Below, in pieces: positions 10,145-23,687 of a DNA stretch of 64,000 nucleotides. The stretch spans positions 940,001 to 1,004,000 of the forward strand of contig JAINUG010000132.1 in assembly GCA_029706075.1 (NCBI GenBank), given 5' to 3'. Below the pieces are notes generated by a model, which saw only the letters and a list, made by a program, of their open reading frames with translations, was not told the origin of the DNA and did not search any database. The translations under genes were made by a program, and so were the position numbers. Source of the stretch: Aldrovandia affinis. Its lineage: Eukaryota; Chordata; Actinopteri; Notacanthiformes; Halosauridae. Position 1 is the stretch's first letter. Each line of letters begins with the position of its first letter.

Positions 10145-13100
10145 AAATTAAATTGTACTTGGATTGAGTAGTGAAAATTGCATTTCTCCAACATGGTTCA
10201 AAATAGTCTCAGACTTTGACTAATCTGAATTTTAAAAGTCTGTTTTCCAGTAAGAAAATTGAAGCTACTCCAGAAATATGTGAAGGTATAAATGAAGCCT
10301 TGAAGGAGGTTGGTGTAGCCTCAGATTAATGTGGGCTTCCACTGCATTGGAGGGCAATGGATTCTCTCTTAACTGTGTTAATGATGATCAACTAGCATCA
10401 GGCCAGCCAGAAGAGCAGTTACAGACAGGGGCAATCCAAAGATTTGATGAAATTAGTTTCCATAACCAATTCTGTGTAGTACAAAGAAAATGTGATAATA
10501 TCACTGTGAATATCACTGAACCAAGGTTTTCATATGTCTGAGTGGGGGTCTATCCCCCCTGCTCATCAAGTGTTGATCGTTTTACGTTTTTTGGAATGTG
10601 TACCTTGTCATCATGAGACTGGGGATTTGTGTGGTGCCAGTGAACCAACAGTATGCACAAGTCCTTACAGCCTGCAATGCCACACGTGAACTGAAGGAGA
10701 AGTACATAAAGGGCCCTGATTTTGCAGTGCAAGGTTCAGTTCTTTGCATATGGAGCTTCGCTGAAGTCATTGGTTGCATCACATTGGTGTGATTGTCATG
10801 CTCTCATTGTTTCCTCCACACCAGGTACTGAGGAGTACATGCATCTCAAAAAAAGGAAAAAAACTTTTTTAAAATAAAAAAAACTTTCAAGAAATGTTCA
10901 CGGTGTGTGCAATTTATAGAGTTCTCAAATATTGTTGCTCAGTGGAGAAGTGTATCTCAAAACGTAGTTTTCATTTTGGCTGCTGTTGCACAATCATTCT
11001 GCTGTCATAATTCAACGATTACAACTTTTGGCCAGCACCAAAGTGTATGTACATAGTTAATCTAATTAGGCTTGCTACAGACAATCTGATGAATCCTTTA
11101 CTGTTTTATTTTTTTTATTCTGGATTAACAAAACTATAACGGGGCCTGCTCCTGAGTTAATTTAACCCTGTCTGAGAAACCGCCCCTACACGTGTAATGT
11201 CTGCATCCAGATAAGTGAAGTGGACTGACTTGGACTTAAGCCATGTCATTTTCTGGGACATCTTCCATTGCACAGAAAACTAAAACCCAGTAGCTCAGCA
11301 CTGTTGAATAGAATGGAAAAAATAATGTTTGCAAAAACAGAAAACTTGACAGATTGAAAGTTGATGCAAATCATTTGCCATTGCTCAATGAAGGACAGAC
11401 AATGATTACTTTCTCAATGAAACAATTAATCATCTAGTAAAAATGTCATGTGTCTCACAAGTATCTCTGTTTGAAAATGAGATCATGGGGAGGAGTTGTT
11501 TTTGAAGAATTTGGATTCATATCTGTCATTTTAGTAAATGTCCCTATGAACATAATCCGATTTATAGGACCTATGATTCAAAAAAATAAATGTGTATATA
11601 TATATAAGGAATAGAGACCCAATTTCTTTGTAGTCTCCATGCAAGGTGCTGGTATGTGTATTCTTTATAGAGTGTAATGGACAAATGTGTTCTATGGGTA
11701 ATTTCACAATAACCGCACAAGTAAAACCATAAAAGCAATGTATTTTAGTGTCTGCTTTTACTTCATACAGCAAAGGAGTCATATTCAGAGGGTATTAACT
11801 AGACCTGGGATACATATAATTAAAAATCTCTGAGTAATTGAAAATATTTACCCATAATATAATACCCATCCCAGAAACGTTTTAAAAACTATTTGAATGC
11901 ACCTCCAAGTACCTTTTTTAAAACGATCTATTTATGAAGTAGCTGTAATACATTGAATTACTATGAACTGAATGTCTACATACAGCTGCTTAATTATGAC
12001 CCTGAATTGAAAGTAGGTTTAAACGTGTCCTCGCTTAACACTTAAACATTAACCTTTCTGCTCCTCATTTGGAATCCTCTTCAGCCATCGTGTAGTAATT
12101 GCTCTCATTAGCTGTTCGGGAACCACAATAAAGTGCTGGTTAACGACTTTTTGCAAAGCACTTTTTTCTGGATTAAAGAAAAGGAAAATCCTAAACACAT
12201 TACAGTAAAAAAGTCAGGACATTTCAGAAAAGATGCATTCAAAAATGGGAGAGGGTTCTGCTTTGTAACAACAAAGACATGCAGATACACAGATGCACTT
12301 CACCAAGGAAGTAGTGACAGAAATGACAGAGTGCAGGCCTGATACTGTAGGAAGTATTAGAAAAAATAGGGATATTAGGGCCAGTGAAGAATTGGAAAAA
12401 GGCAGTCAATGTAACAGAAGAATATTTCAATCCATCTAATACATCATAAAAGTTCCCCGAAGAGCACAACGTTTTATTGAAAGCTGGTGGGTTATTGAAG
12501 TCACAAAATTTGAACTACAACTGAGCTCATGACATTTAGATTTTTATAAATATATGGAAGCTAGAATAGAGAGAAAAATGATAAGACCAAGTTCCAGGCA
12601 TTCAGTTTGATTAAAAGGAGTGTCAGAGTGAAGTAGTTAAAATGATAAACTGGACTGAGAAGGTGGAGTGTCAACAGATTCAGCAGGAACAGATGAAATT
12701 GAGTCAAAAGCCAATTTCACGCTGTAAGTAAAAAGTGTTACTTCACAAATGACAAATCCTGGAAAGTTGTTCCACATGTTTGCAATTTTGACATACACTG
12801 GGATCCTTGAAGAACAAACTCAACACAATGATGGATTATCTTATGTCATAGGCTAATGATGCGTTTAGATGAGCTGAAAGGCCCATTATTGTGCTTGAAC
12901 ATTATGTTTTCATATATACAGTCCAGACTCTCAGGTGGCTCACAGGCATTGTAACTAATTCACTTCTGAGTTGTGAGTCCATAAAGTCCATAAAGTTGTG
13001 TTGTGAGTCCATACACCCTATTGCAAACAGTGAATTAGTAGCCTGACATTCCTGTAACGTTTTATTTCTAAAGAACTGAAAAATGTCACCTTGACCACTT

Positions 13101-13350
13101 TTTTTTAAAGGCTGAACGTGGGTGTCCCACAAAGCAAAAATGCTCTGAAAATGTAGTAATGTGGTATTGCTACAAGACGTCACATGGCCACCATGCTGCT
13201 GTAGCTTACTTTAAATAGCCATTTCAATTCTGGAAATCAATGGTTTATTTACAATGGTTTGGTCTCCAATCAGATGGGTATACCATTATACGTATACTTG
13301 GTTATGCCAAGTGTAATTTTTCTCACTTTTGTAAAATGTAATTTTAAGTT
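10145..13350. other. Non-coding stretch, no gene recognised
   Basis: AT-rich sequence without recognisable gene or repeat family. The short ORFs are unconnected to splice signals and overlap one another on both strands. Confidence 0.5.
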
Positions 13351-13619
13351 CCATATTGCTATTTGCTTGTTGGGAACTGCAGTTCTCTATTGAGATGGCT
13401 AATAACCAAAATATTTCACCCATCACATACTTTGCAAAGTAGAGAGCGAAACATTGTGGGGGTTGAGGGCAATCAGGTTCTTCAGGTTGTGCTGCTTACT
13501 AAAGAAAACATCAGGGGGTCAAGTTGGAAAACCAGCTTATTGCTGGCAGATATGTTTGTGGTGCAGCAGGGGGCAATTATCCCTCTGGACCAGGTAGAAA
13601 ACCAGTGGCCCAGCACTGT

Positions 13620-13955
13620 GACAGGACCTGCAGGAGATGTAGTCTTCTGAGTGAGATCCAACCAAATGCAGCCTTAAAGATCACATGGCACTTATTGCAA
13701 AAAGCAGGAATGTTCCAGGGTCTTGGCCAAACTCTCAACCCACCCATTTGCCCAGCTTTAATCGGCTAAATAAATCCTTGCCTCACCATTACAGTCGATG
13801 TGTAGTAAGAGTTGTGGTCTGTAAGGCCAGCTGTGCGTGGACAGACGGTGCTACACAGTGGTGGTAGATGAAGTGACCCTTTCCTCACTGTAGAGCACTT
13901 TCAGATCCTACACAAAAGGCACTATGTACTATTTTATTATTATTATTTGGCATTC
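13620..13955 (+). mobile_element. Dispersed repeat ending in an ATT-rich tail
   Basis: The right part (13840-13950: TGGTGGTAGATGAAGTGACC, CTGTAGAGCACTTTCAGATC, then TTATTATTATTATT) resembles the 3' end of a dispersed element common in fish, where a phrase on the pattern of 'gtgaagcgctttgagtg' precedes (ATT)n. The left limit is uncertain. Confidence 0.45.
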
Positions 13956-14044
13956 TCTTGACTATTTCAAATGGCTTTTTTTCAATATAAACGTGTAGGA
14001 AGGTGATATATGCCAGGTCTGCTTGTAGTAATATAATAATATAA

Positions 14045-14195
14045 CATATGCCATTTAGCAGATGCTTTTATCCAAAGCAACTTACAGTAATGAATGCATA
14101 CATTTTTCAGTATATGTGGTCCCAGTGGGCATTGAACCCACAACCTAAGCGTTGTCAGTGCCATGCTCTACCTACTGAGCCACACAGAACCACAC
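14045..14195 (-). mobile_element. tRNA-derived SINE, copy 1
   Basis: Read on the minus strand, a tRNA-like head runs leftward from about 14195. It has an A-box (GGCTCAGTAGGTAGAGC), a B-box-like GTGGGTTCAATGCCC, and then the widespread fish SINE tail (TTGGATAAAAGCATCTGC). A near-identical copy lies at 28733-28880, also on the minus strand. Confidence 0.8.
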
Positions 14196-15086
14196 TATGC
14201 ATTTACTATGTGTAGGCTACATTTACTATGTGTGTACATTTGTTTTTCAAAGTACTTTAAAATGGGAAGGGGCGGGGCAGTTTCCAATTAAAACATGCAA
14301 ATAAATTAAAGCATTAATGTAAAGCTTTGTAGCTGTTGCCTTCATCACTATTACACAGGTGACATGTGGATCCTGCACGACTGGTCCCCCAGTGAGAAAA
14401 GCCATGTAAAGTACACTTTTCTCAGAGCTGGGCTCTCCCTCATTAACTTCCCCTGACAGCATTGTCTTTCCAACATTACACCTGGGAGCTCATCTCCAAA
14501 GTAGTTTCATTCTACCTTCAGCTTGCCTCCGTAAACAATAGTCTTCCTGGTCCTCCTTTTAACGTTCATTTTTCAAACTGTCACTGCAAATGATCCAGCC
14601 ACCGTCAGCGGAATGAGGAGGAATCATTGAAAACTTTTTTTTTTTAAAGCTGCATATGTACCAAATATGAACATATTATAGAAACCGAATGGTAACAGTG
14701 ACAACAACAAAATGATACAGCAAAAGGGGGCAGGAAAATTCAATGAATGCAATTACAGCATGCAATTGCCTACTTCTATTTGTTGTCAATGGCCCTTAGT
14801 TGTAGCAAGTAGCAATACACAAAATCCCTCAAATTTCAGACATTTCATTTTCACATAAAGGAAAACATTGTATGTACCCATTATAGGCGTATTCACTACA
14901 TTAAAATGTAGGAAGATTAAGAGAGCAGTACTTGAACAGGGCACTGTAGCCCAGTGGGTTTATATACGCTTAGCCTGAGCGCAGAATGCAGAATTGTACC
15001 CTGATTTGTAACTGGAAAGACACTTGTAAATAATGTAATATAACTAAAAGGATATATTTGTGCTTTGTGGAATAATGATTACATGC

Positions 15087-15240
15087 TTTTTCCAGGTGTG
15101 TATGCCCAGGCATCATGCATGCTGTACCAAGAACACGGAGAAGAGGCAGCAAGTAGCTGCCCAACAGGGCATTCAAAGGTCCTGCTCTGATCTACCATCC
15201 CTCCTACAGTTCCCCTCCTTTACAGTGCCTGCATTTCAAC
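15087..15240 (+). pseudogene. gpc5: Glypican exon 2-like relic (probable gpc5 copy)
   Basis: Bases 15096-15239 read as 48 codons starting VCMPRHHACCTKNTEKRQQV and ending VPAFQ. From memory, GPC5 exon 2 reads VC....PTCCTRKMEERYQI..., then SST LKFLI and AAFQ, over 49 codons. The match includes QVC, CCT, E.R.Q.AA.Q and the terminal AFQ, with one codon missing. In GPC3-type genes exon 2 ends after the first base of the codon following FQ. Here that base is 15240 and a GT follows at once (GTCGGT), a weak donor. A pyrimidine-rich stretch ending CAG precedes (15087-15095). The glypican RKMEE motif is degraded to KNTEK. Glypicans are GPI-anchored heparan sulfate proteoglycans that modulate Hedgehog, Wnt and FGF signals. 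I judge this a decayed or very divergent exon. A chance match is possible but disfavoured by the phase and by the second relic downstream. Confidence 0.6.
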
Positions 15241-15799
15241 GTCGGTGTTCTTTCCTTTTTTCCTTTTCTTTGTTTTATCAATGAAACAGAGGCTCATGCC
15301 TTTTGTTAAAGTGACGCAGCATCAGAGAAGACCCTGGATAAACAAACCCGGTCTGACAGTAGAGGTTAAAAAAACACTCCGGCTTGCCTTCGCTTTAATC
15401 TCTAAGACAGTCACATTTCCCTCCTCGTAGAGGTAATGTGTCTTGGGTTACAACGGTGGAAATTCCCCATTTAACAACCTGGTTTTGCTTTTGCGAAGGG
15501 CTAATTTCCCTGTTGCCTCAGGCTTTTCTCCTCACAGGTGGCGTCATGTATCCAGCTGCACTGCCTTGATTGAGCCATTGTTTGAAGTCTGAATCGTGGT
15601 GAATGCTGAAGTGCTTCCGCGATGGGTATGCTATCATGGCACACCATTATGGATTTGTTGAACTGTAAAAATGTGATTCATTCAAAGAGATTTTATTTAA
15701 AGAAATGTACTCGTTTTGCTGATCAACTAGTCATTGTTTTGTATCACTATTGTTCTGTTTCTGTCTTGTGAAGACAACAGTATTTTGGTAGCATTTAGG

Positions 15800-16800
15800 C
15801 CATGTCCACACTAATGCAGATACATTTATAAACTCTGTTTTCTTGTCGAAATGTTTTCCGTCCATACTAGGGTTTTCACAACATTTTCGAGAAGTTGGCC
15901 ATCCACACTAAAACGCTTACATTTCTTTAATGGGCATGCTCAGGAAACCTGTGGCAGCAACAGAGCAGGTTTATGCCATAAATGCAAAAGGTATTCTTAT
16001 GCTCGTTTCTCATACCAGTGTTTATTTGTGAACTGGAGTTTAAGGTCATTCATGTTTGCAATGAGTACAATTTGAACAAACTTTTTTGTGAAAATTCATT
16101 GAGGGAAAATACATCACAACATAATGACAGATGTTAACATTTCACCAGTGTCATTCTACATTCACATGTTATTCTTTTTAATCAACAGTTTGCACAAATG
16201 TCCTAGGAAAAAGATATTGAAAAAAACGTGAATATTAGAAGGTCTTTATCTCTTTAACATAACTATAAGTCTAATGATTGAAAATAAACGACAACATTTT
16301 TTGTCGAAACTTATAGTTTCACATTCACATTTAATGTACATTTTTTAGTTGTCCAGGTTAGGAAATAGACATGTTAGAGTGTAAGCTTCCTGCCCTTCTG
16401 AAGTAAAAAAGCATCTGCTATGATGTTTAGACATGAATTTGATCATATTTCATGGATCAAGAAATGTTGTGAGTACATTTCTCACTCTTTTGTAACAACA
16501 CTGTCCTCACAGAGATCCTTTGCGCAGCAGCTGTGAATATAAAGCGCTTTGTCTCCTACATAGGAATGCTACTTGTACATTATACAAAGCTATGTTTAAC
16601 TCCAATAAAGCAATCAATTGAGACAGTAGAGAGAACACAACCTCGCCCGCCATATTGAATGTTTTGGCTACAGCCTGGATCACGTGACAGTCATACATCA
16701 GCGTTGTCGAAAACCTTCATCTTCCCCGTCTATACTACAACACCAGACCGGCGTTTTCAAATTTATCCACTTGGGAGAGCGTCTTCGAAAAGGTCAGTTT
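15800..16800. mobile_element. Possible non-autonomous DNA element (hAT-like)
   Basis: The left part (CCATGTCCACACTAATGCAG, GTCCATACTAGGGTTTTCAC, CCATCCACACTAAAACG) and the right part (GTCGAAAACC, CGTCTATACTACAACACC, GGCGTTTTC) resemble the two ends of a fish MITE with 'tccacact...aaacg...cgttttc' motifs. Exact termini and target duplications were not resolved. Confidence 0.3.
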
Positions 16801-16977
16801 TTTGGTGAGTCCCACGGTCTGCATGCTGTTGAGGCACTGTTCTAGCATGTGGATGAGTTCCACGGTCTGCATCCTCTTAAGGAATAATAAAGGTCTTCTA
16901 ATCTAATCTAATCTACTGGTAAAACACAAATCCCATTTTCAGTTTTGGAGGATGTCATTCCTTCTTTGTCTTTTCTT

Positions 16978-17310
16978 TTTTTAATTCAGATTTTTTCCTC
17001 CCATTTTCACCCAGTTTGGTGGCCAATCATAGTCTCTTCTCATTGAACTGCCCTCGTACTGCGAGCTCGCCGCTGCAACTCTGGGACCGGCGGTGACAAA
17101 GGAGAACTGAACAGCCTCCTCTGAGATGAAACCCACCAAGCCGTCCACCAACACACCTAGAGCCGCTTGCACACTGGCAAACTCACGCCAGCTTAACTTC
17201 CCTCTGCCCCTGGGGGCAGACAGCCAAATGCCGCCCCCGAACGGGACTCCCGGCCAGAGACAGGCTGGCACAGCCTGGGCTCGATCTCTGCCTGCATTGT
17301 GCAACCTGCA
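16978..17310 (-). mobile_element. tRNA-derived SINE, GC-rich family, copy 1
   Basis: The left end has the A/T-rich motif TTTTCACCCAGTTTGGTGGCC. The centre has GGGGGCAGACAGCCAAATGCC, shared with copies at 24.3, 25.6, 26.5 and 61.2 kb. The tRNA-like head is at the right end on the minus strand. A foldback element begins at its right edge. Confidence 0.7.
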
Positions 17311-17312
17311 CG

Positions 17313-17933
17313 TAGGCTACGTTTACACCGTCTGATAAAAGTGACCCAATTCCCATTTTTTGTACATGGAATTGGATATTTTCAGATGTGGAAATAAATC
17401 CGATAGGAATCTGATGTCCGCCAATGCGACTGTCCTCTAAACGCACAGATTGGAATATCCCTGTCATTACGATTCACACGTCCTTCAGAAGGCGACACTC
17501 TTATACGTTGTTGCATTTGAATGACGTGTAACGTTTCCCACGCACAACTAGAAGTGAAATAATGGAGGACGAAGGCTCAGGCCAGTGAGACAACCACCTC
17601 GTCCAGAGAGACAATGACCTCATCCAGTGTGACCACCAGAGATAATAAATAAATAGATAAAACATTAATAAATGATTACTCAATAATGAATCTGTCTCGT
17701 TTGTGTCCATTGCAAATGGCAATATGGCTGTGCTGGCGTGGTTGTTGTTTACTTCCGAATCGGTAACCAAACCCTCGTGTATGCATGCGGGTTGTTTCAA
17801 GTGTAAACCGTGTAAACACAGGTATCGGATATGGGTCGCTTTTAAAAGTAGATGTAAACAGGCGGTCAAAAAAATTGGATGTAGGCAAAAAATCTGAACG
17901 AGGCATCCAGGCCTGCAGTGTAAACGTAGCCTT
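17313..17933. mobile_element. Foldback MITE (hAT-like)
   Basis: The left end reads TAGGCTACGTTTACACCGTC. The right end is its inverse (GTGTAAACGTAGCCTTA). Internal motifs AATTGGATATTTTC and AAAAAATTGGATG are typical of fish MITEs that start 'ggctacgtttacac'. The 621-bp element has no transposase. The minus-strand 153-codon ORF inside it is a by-product. Flanking target duplications are not clear. Confidence 0.6.
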
Positions 17934-17939
17934 AGAACA

Positions 17940-20120
17940 AGTGCCTTTACTGGTTGCGCCACTCAGCGGCCAGGATAATGTCATTTGAATGCTTGCTCTT
18001 TTGTATGCACTTTTCCACCGGTGATTAAAGAGCAAAGCCTCCCTGTAGGTCAAGTGGCCCTCCTATCTACCAAGTGTCTTCCAGATCGTCACAATTAGCG
18101 TGACACACTTTTATTCTGAAATACAAAAGCATGGAGCAGTTATGGTATGACACCGCCTGTCGACTGCTCCACATTGTTGCGTTCCAGGAAACTGTACCTT
18201 ACAAAGCTTTACAAAGCTTTGTCTGGGATTTGTTCCTGCTTTTGGCACCGTGACATTATAACCTATTTGATGCTTGTCAGCTATATCTCCAAAGCAGGCT
18301 GCGTATTGCTTTCACACTAGGACTTCAAAGACACCTCTGCTTTAGGGCTTCCAGACACAATATGGCTTAAATGCATAGTGCTATTTTTCCCCAGTAAAAA
18401 ATGACAGGCTCTTGGAATTGGGGAAGTGTTTTCTCGGTTTCATTTAAGTGTCAATTTGCCTTGTGCGTTAGAGTAATGGCGTTCCAGGACTGCCACGGAT
18501 TTCACGCTGGGACATTGAACCTTCCTTTTGGTCACAGTGTTTTAGTTTCTTTAAGTACACCTACAAATAAAGGTGTGAACAAAAGGCATGGGATAGAATG
18601 AACAGAAACTTGCTGTCACTTGTGGAAGCAGTGTAGTATTTCTAACGACTGCTGTGGCTGTCTCTTACATTGAGAACACACTGCATTCATATGTGGATAT
18701 TCGCCTTGCAATTGTCGAAACAAAGAGAAAACAAAAGAAAATCACTTTAATGTAATTATCTTCTAAGTAGCCTTGGATAAGGATGTCTGCAATGTAACTA
18801 GGCTACTACTACAGGGGTAATAGTGACTACCTAATACTTCAACTGTCTCTTAGATAATAATGATATTTTTTCATACTTGGGCTGCCCTACATGTTTCTGA
18901 ACACTTGGAAACATAGTTTGATGATTATGATTATATCTGCATTCAAGCTGGGACCTTCCTGGAAATGGAAGGCGTATTTTCCCCTTCCACTTGTCCACTG
19001 TGGGAGCGATATGAACAGTTTATATTTGCATGCGTCACAGAAAAGACGTCACAGAAAATACATCCTACTGAATTTATGTGCCATTTTGTTTCCCTAAGAA
19101 GAGCACTGTTTTTCATGTATGGACTACATGCTTCTATCAGAGAGAAAAATACCCCTTTGAGCTTTTCAGCAGACTTTACTTTACAGCTTGGCACTTTTTC
19201 TTCTGCGGATATTGTGTGGATATGCACAAAATTGTGTTGCTAGTTCTTTCATTGAGGCAATTTGCTCTTTCAAACATAGTTTGTTTGGATGGTCCCTGGT
19301 AAATATAAATATAATAAGTGTATTTTAATCAGTTTCCAGTTTTACTGCTAACTTGTTTAGCTATCTGGACAGCACCATATGTATAAATGTTGTGGAACTA
19401 ACCTACTGTATATTACATGCTGAATAGAAAACTATAAGGATTGCAAGTTCGATAAGTAGTTTTGGTTCAACCATCTGTCACTTACCAAGAATCATGCCTT
19501 TCTCTCAAAATCTTAGAATCTGGTGAAACTGATGCAACTAATAAAGAGTTATATTGAGATACGCAATGATTTTTGACATATTACTTGGTCATATAATTTT
19601 GTGTTTCTTCATTGTATTCAGTCTAGGTTGTGCCTTTGTTGTTAAGGCCACATCATCCGGAACACTAAAGTGCTTTTTGTGAAGTGGAATAAAATTAACT
19701 CAGATACCTCAACATTGTGTGCTATAAACTCCTCCCTGCAGAAAATCCATTTTGTTTTATAATTTTAATTCTAGACATGTTTTCAATTCTTGAAGTGTTC
19801 CCGAGACCCTGCCTGAAAAAATTGTTTAGTTTGATTTGATGGCTTAACAGAACTCACTTCCCTACATGACATTGTGTTGCTTAGATTCAGCATTCAGCAG
19901 AGTGGTTGAGAGAAGTCATCAGCGCACCACCCAACCGTACAATATCATAAGTGTTTTGCCAATTCATTTGAATCCATTTCTCGGTTCAGTTCTCTGCACA
20001 CAGCTATATTGTGATCAGCTTTATTTGTGTCTGTGCTTATAAAGCAGAGCTTCTGTGTTCTGCTGTTTATAGGTTTTGACTGTTTTGCCCTCGGTGCTGA
20101 GCTGGTTTGCCTTGCGCACA
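17940..20120. other. Non-coding stretch, no gene recognised
   Basis: Unique-looking AT-rich DNA. Overlapping ORFs near 18950-19300 occur on both strands and match no family I know. Confidence 0.45.
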
Positions 20121-20125
20121 ACTAA

Positions 20126-20966
20126 GGGCCAGATTTACTAGAAGGTTGCGACTGCTCTTCGAAAGCAAAAGCAAGCAGTCGCTAAAAAGTTGCAGTATCC
20201 ACGTCGGAATTACTAAACGGTCGCAATGGGTCAAATCTCTATTAGGATGTAATTTGGGGTACATACACATGAAGTTAAATTTCTTACTGTGTATGTATAC
20301 CTGGGCCGAACAGGGTGAAGCAGGGTGAAGATTTAGTAAATTAGGATGATTAAGTAGTCCCTCTGATTTACTAAAGCATGCCTTAATTGCAACTCTGCTC
20401 TTTGAGTGGGAATTTTAAGAACGCCTGAAAGCAGGCAGTATTTTGCTGAGTGCTGATATAGCCTAGCTCACATTCTATAAACACTTACTAATTCGTATAG
20501 GTGACTAATTTAACTGGTATGGAATTACTCAATGGTCAGACAAGGATCAAAATAAATAAAGACACAATTTGACTTGATATTTTCAAATACACTATTTGCG
20601 GATTGCAGGATTTTCACAATCTATGTTTTTGTATTCTATAGGTGATGGAGCCTTTACCCCAGTGAGCATGCCTTTACATACAGTATATTTTCCAGTTCCA
20701 GTCCAGACATTCAAGAAACAAAACAAGCCATTTTCTTATGGCTAATGAATAATTTTTTTGTGTGATGTCCAAATGTTTCTCCTCTCCGTTATTCACCGGT
20801 GGAAAATGTTGTATTGCTATGCTGTAGTATGGCGTTGTAAATAGAGGCAGTATTAGTAAATTGTGTGTTGATATCTGTGTTCATGTGTTGGTATCTGCAA
20901 CCACAAAAGAGTCGCATTATAGTGACTGTTGTAGCGCTGTGACTATTTACTTAGTAAATCGGGCCC
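20126..20966. mobile_element. Harbinger-like MITE with TAA target duplication
   Basis: The element starts GGGCCAGATTTACTAGAAG and ends TTAGTAAATCGGGCCC, inverted termini matching over about 16 bases with two mismatches. TAA flanks both sides (20123-20125 and 20967-20969), as in PIF/Harbinger elements. Variants of the terminal motif recur internally (20333-20342, 20365-20375). No transposase is visible in 841 bp. Confidence 0.65.
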
Positions 20967-20969
20967 TAA

Positions 20970-23640
20970 GAGCCTAATGAACATGTTGCCAATGATAAGG
21001 GACAATTTATAGGAGACGTGTTTCATTCAAAACCACTTCCACTGCTTCTCAAAAAAAAAAACAGCCTAGAAACGATAATGTTTTAATACAAGACATGTGA
21101 GAGTAGATGCTGATGTTAAGATGTTCTATTTTACAGGTCGATCTTAAAAGTTCTTAAAAGGTCGATCACAATTTGTCGGTTGAAGGAACTTGTCTATAAT
21201 GTTCTGCATTTAGTAAATAAGTATGGACTGCGTTGAACGTGAGAAGAAAATCTGATAAATATGTTCTGGGGATTATCAAGCCAGTAATTTTTGAATAGTC
21301 TATTATACACCATGTGCAGTCTCTCAGCCTTAATTATGCAATATCTCTTCTAGATATGGATGCATGGAGATATAATTCCATAATTACTGGCATGTACTGT
21401 TCTAGCATCTGGCTCGACAGACAGGCACATATTATCGGGCAATTACAGTAAGACTCCTTGTTTGAAATGAGGCGTGCGGTGCAGAAGTCCTGCTTGCCCA
21501 GTTAAACACTGTGCCCCCATGGATATTTCCCTTTTGATACAGCTATAACCATTCACTGCATTTGTATACAAACGATTTCAATTAGTCTAATTATTAGATC
21601 CAATTAAGGTAAACAATATAATGATTTTATAGAACTTTTGGTAAGATCAATCGATTTTTTCTCAGGCATTCACGTGTTACTCATATCAATCCTACTGATT
21701 GCAACTGTGCATCCATGTTGAAGTAATGTGAATATTTTCTGTAAATCACTTTAGATCTGATTATCTTGAAACACGATAAATGGCTGTGGATGGGATAGAA
21801 AAGCAGATCTGTATCTTCCAATGAAAGGACGGAGCCAGCTAAAGTCTGAGTCAGCAAAATTCACTGACAGACAGAGGACCCAAATCTGTACATTGAATTC
21901 CTGCAGGCTGAGAATAAAGGTAGAAAAACCCACTTAAATGAAATGTCCATTCTTGTGTTCAGAATGGAATTTGTTTCAGAGGAGAATGCATATCAGCTGT
22001 CTTCATTGGGTTTGTAATCTGTCCAATGCCTTCATAAAATGAGCTCACTGCTGCAGCTCCCTCTGTCGTTTCATCAGAGGGGGACTGCTGATCCATGTGC
22101 TGCTTGGGTGGGCAGACTGCAGATTCCCAGCTGACCAGAGGGAGGCGCTGGTGAGCGATGAAACACGGACATCCTCCAGACTGCAATCCCTCCCTCCCTG
22201 GGTGAAGAGATGGCCTATCATACGCCTGCCACTACTGACCACAGGCACGGTTCAAATTCGATACCAGATACCACACACTGGACACCACACACTTTAACTT
22301 TCCTTCCATATAAAATATCTGTTTTCTAATTTTCTTGTATCCTTTCTAATTCGCCAAAAGTGGTACATGAAAATATGAAATTAGCTCCTGCGTTTGAGAT
22401 GAAAATGTAGCCTGTCACAGGAAAATGAGTAGGAATGTCTGATTTTCTCTCTCTGACACCAAATAACTTTTTTTCCCTTCATTGTATTCGTATGTTTATC
22501 TTATGAATAGCTTAATATAAGGACGACTTACTCCACAAATGTCCAATTTAAATTCTGCAGAGCTGGATACAATAGTTGGCACATAGTCTGGCTTCGACTA
22601 CTCAAGATAACCTGTTACAATTGGGAAATTTCATGCACATTTGCATTTAAATGTAAATTTATTTCCATTATTTGTATTTATGTTAGCAAGCAGCAGTGGT
22701 TTTGTGCAATATCCAAATTCAGTGAGTGAGAACATTTCCTTTTATGCTGGGTTGGCTCGGTATGTCCGGCCTGTATCGTTCCAGCTTTAAATTCTGTGCT
22801 GTTTCTGTTCCTCTTGTCTTCCTGATCAACGCGGTGCATTAAAGACTTTGCTCTGTCTGTGATCAGAGCAGCAGCAAGCTCTGTGATGCCTCCTCAAATA
22901 TTGATTTTAAAACCTCGGGGAGCCGAGGGAGAGCGTAAGAGAGAGAACTGTTTCTCGTGGCTTAAGCGAATCGAGTTAGGTCAGACTCGTACTGTTTCGT
23001 TAAATATCACATATTGTTCGTACAAATGTCACCTTTGAACAGAAAACTATCGTAAAGAAAAATCAATATTTTTAGTAGTCATTTAACTGAAAATGCATGC
23101 AAATCAGAGCCCAAATAATCTCTCCCTTCGTCAGACTCCCCAGACTGGGTTCACACTGCAGTGATGCTGGGTAGGAGGCTGTTGATTCAGCAATGGAAGT
23201 CAACACACGCTCCCTCCATGGCAGAGTGGCACCTCCTGCTTAGCAAAGTAGCTGCCTATGAAAGACTCTCCGTCCGACTGCTACACAGAGGGGAAGATTT
23301 CCTCCTTCAGTGGAATAAATATCTCTGTCATACTGAGGGCCCATAAGAACACAGACCCATTTTCATAGTACTGAACTCTCCAAGAGTGGCCAGTGTAGTA
23401 ATCTGATTCACTACGCACGTATCTCACATATTATTGATAAATACAGATGTATTTTTCTATTTTATTTATGTTTGTTTTATAATTTTATTTATTTATATTA
23501 CATTATATTATTATATTACTTTATTATTATTATTATTTTTTACTTACTGTCTGTATTGGGTTGTCTGTAATTGTTGTACAACATTGAAAATTCAATAAAA
23601 TACTTATTATACAATTTTTTTTTAAAAGAAACAAAATAAT
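20970..23640. other. Non-coding stretch, no gene recognised
   Basis: No gene seen. Two GC-richer patches (22040-22270 and 23140-23345) have short ORFs on both strands but no recognisable protein. They could be regulatory or old repeats. Confidence 0.4.
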
Positions 23641-23687
23641 CTCTGAGCTTTCAGGATGTGTGATGTTGATAAAGTGTCCCCTGATGG

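Noticed and set aside
17501-17962. 153-codon minus-strand ORF
   Set aside because: It lies almost wholly inside the foldback MITE (17313-17933).
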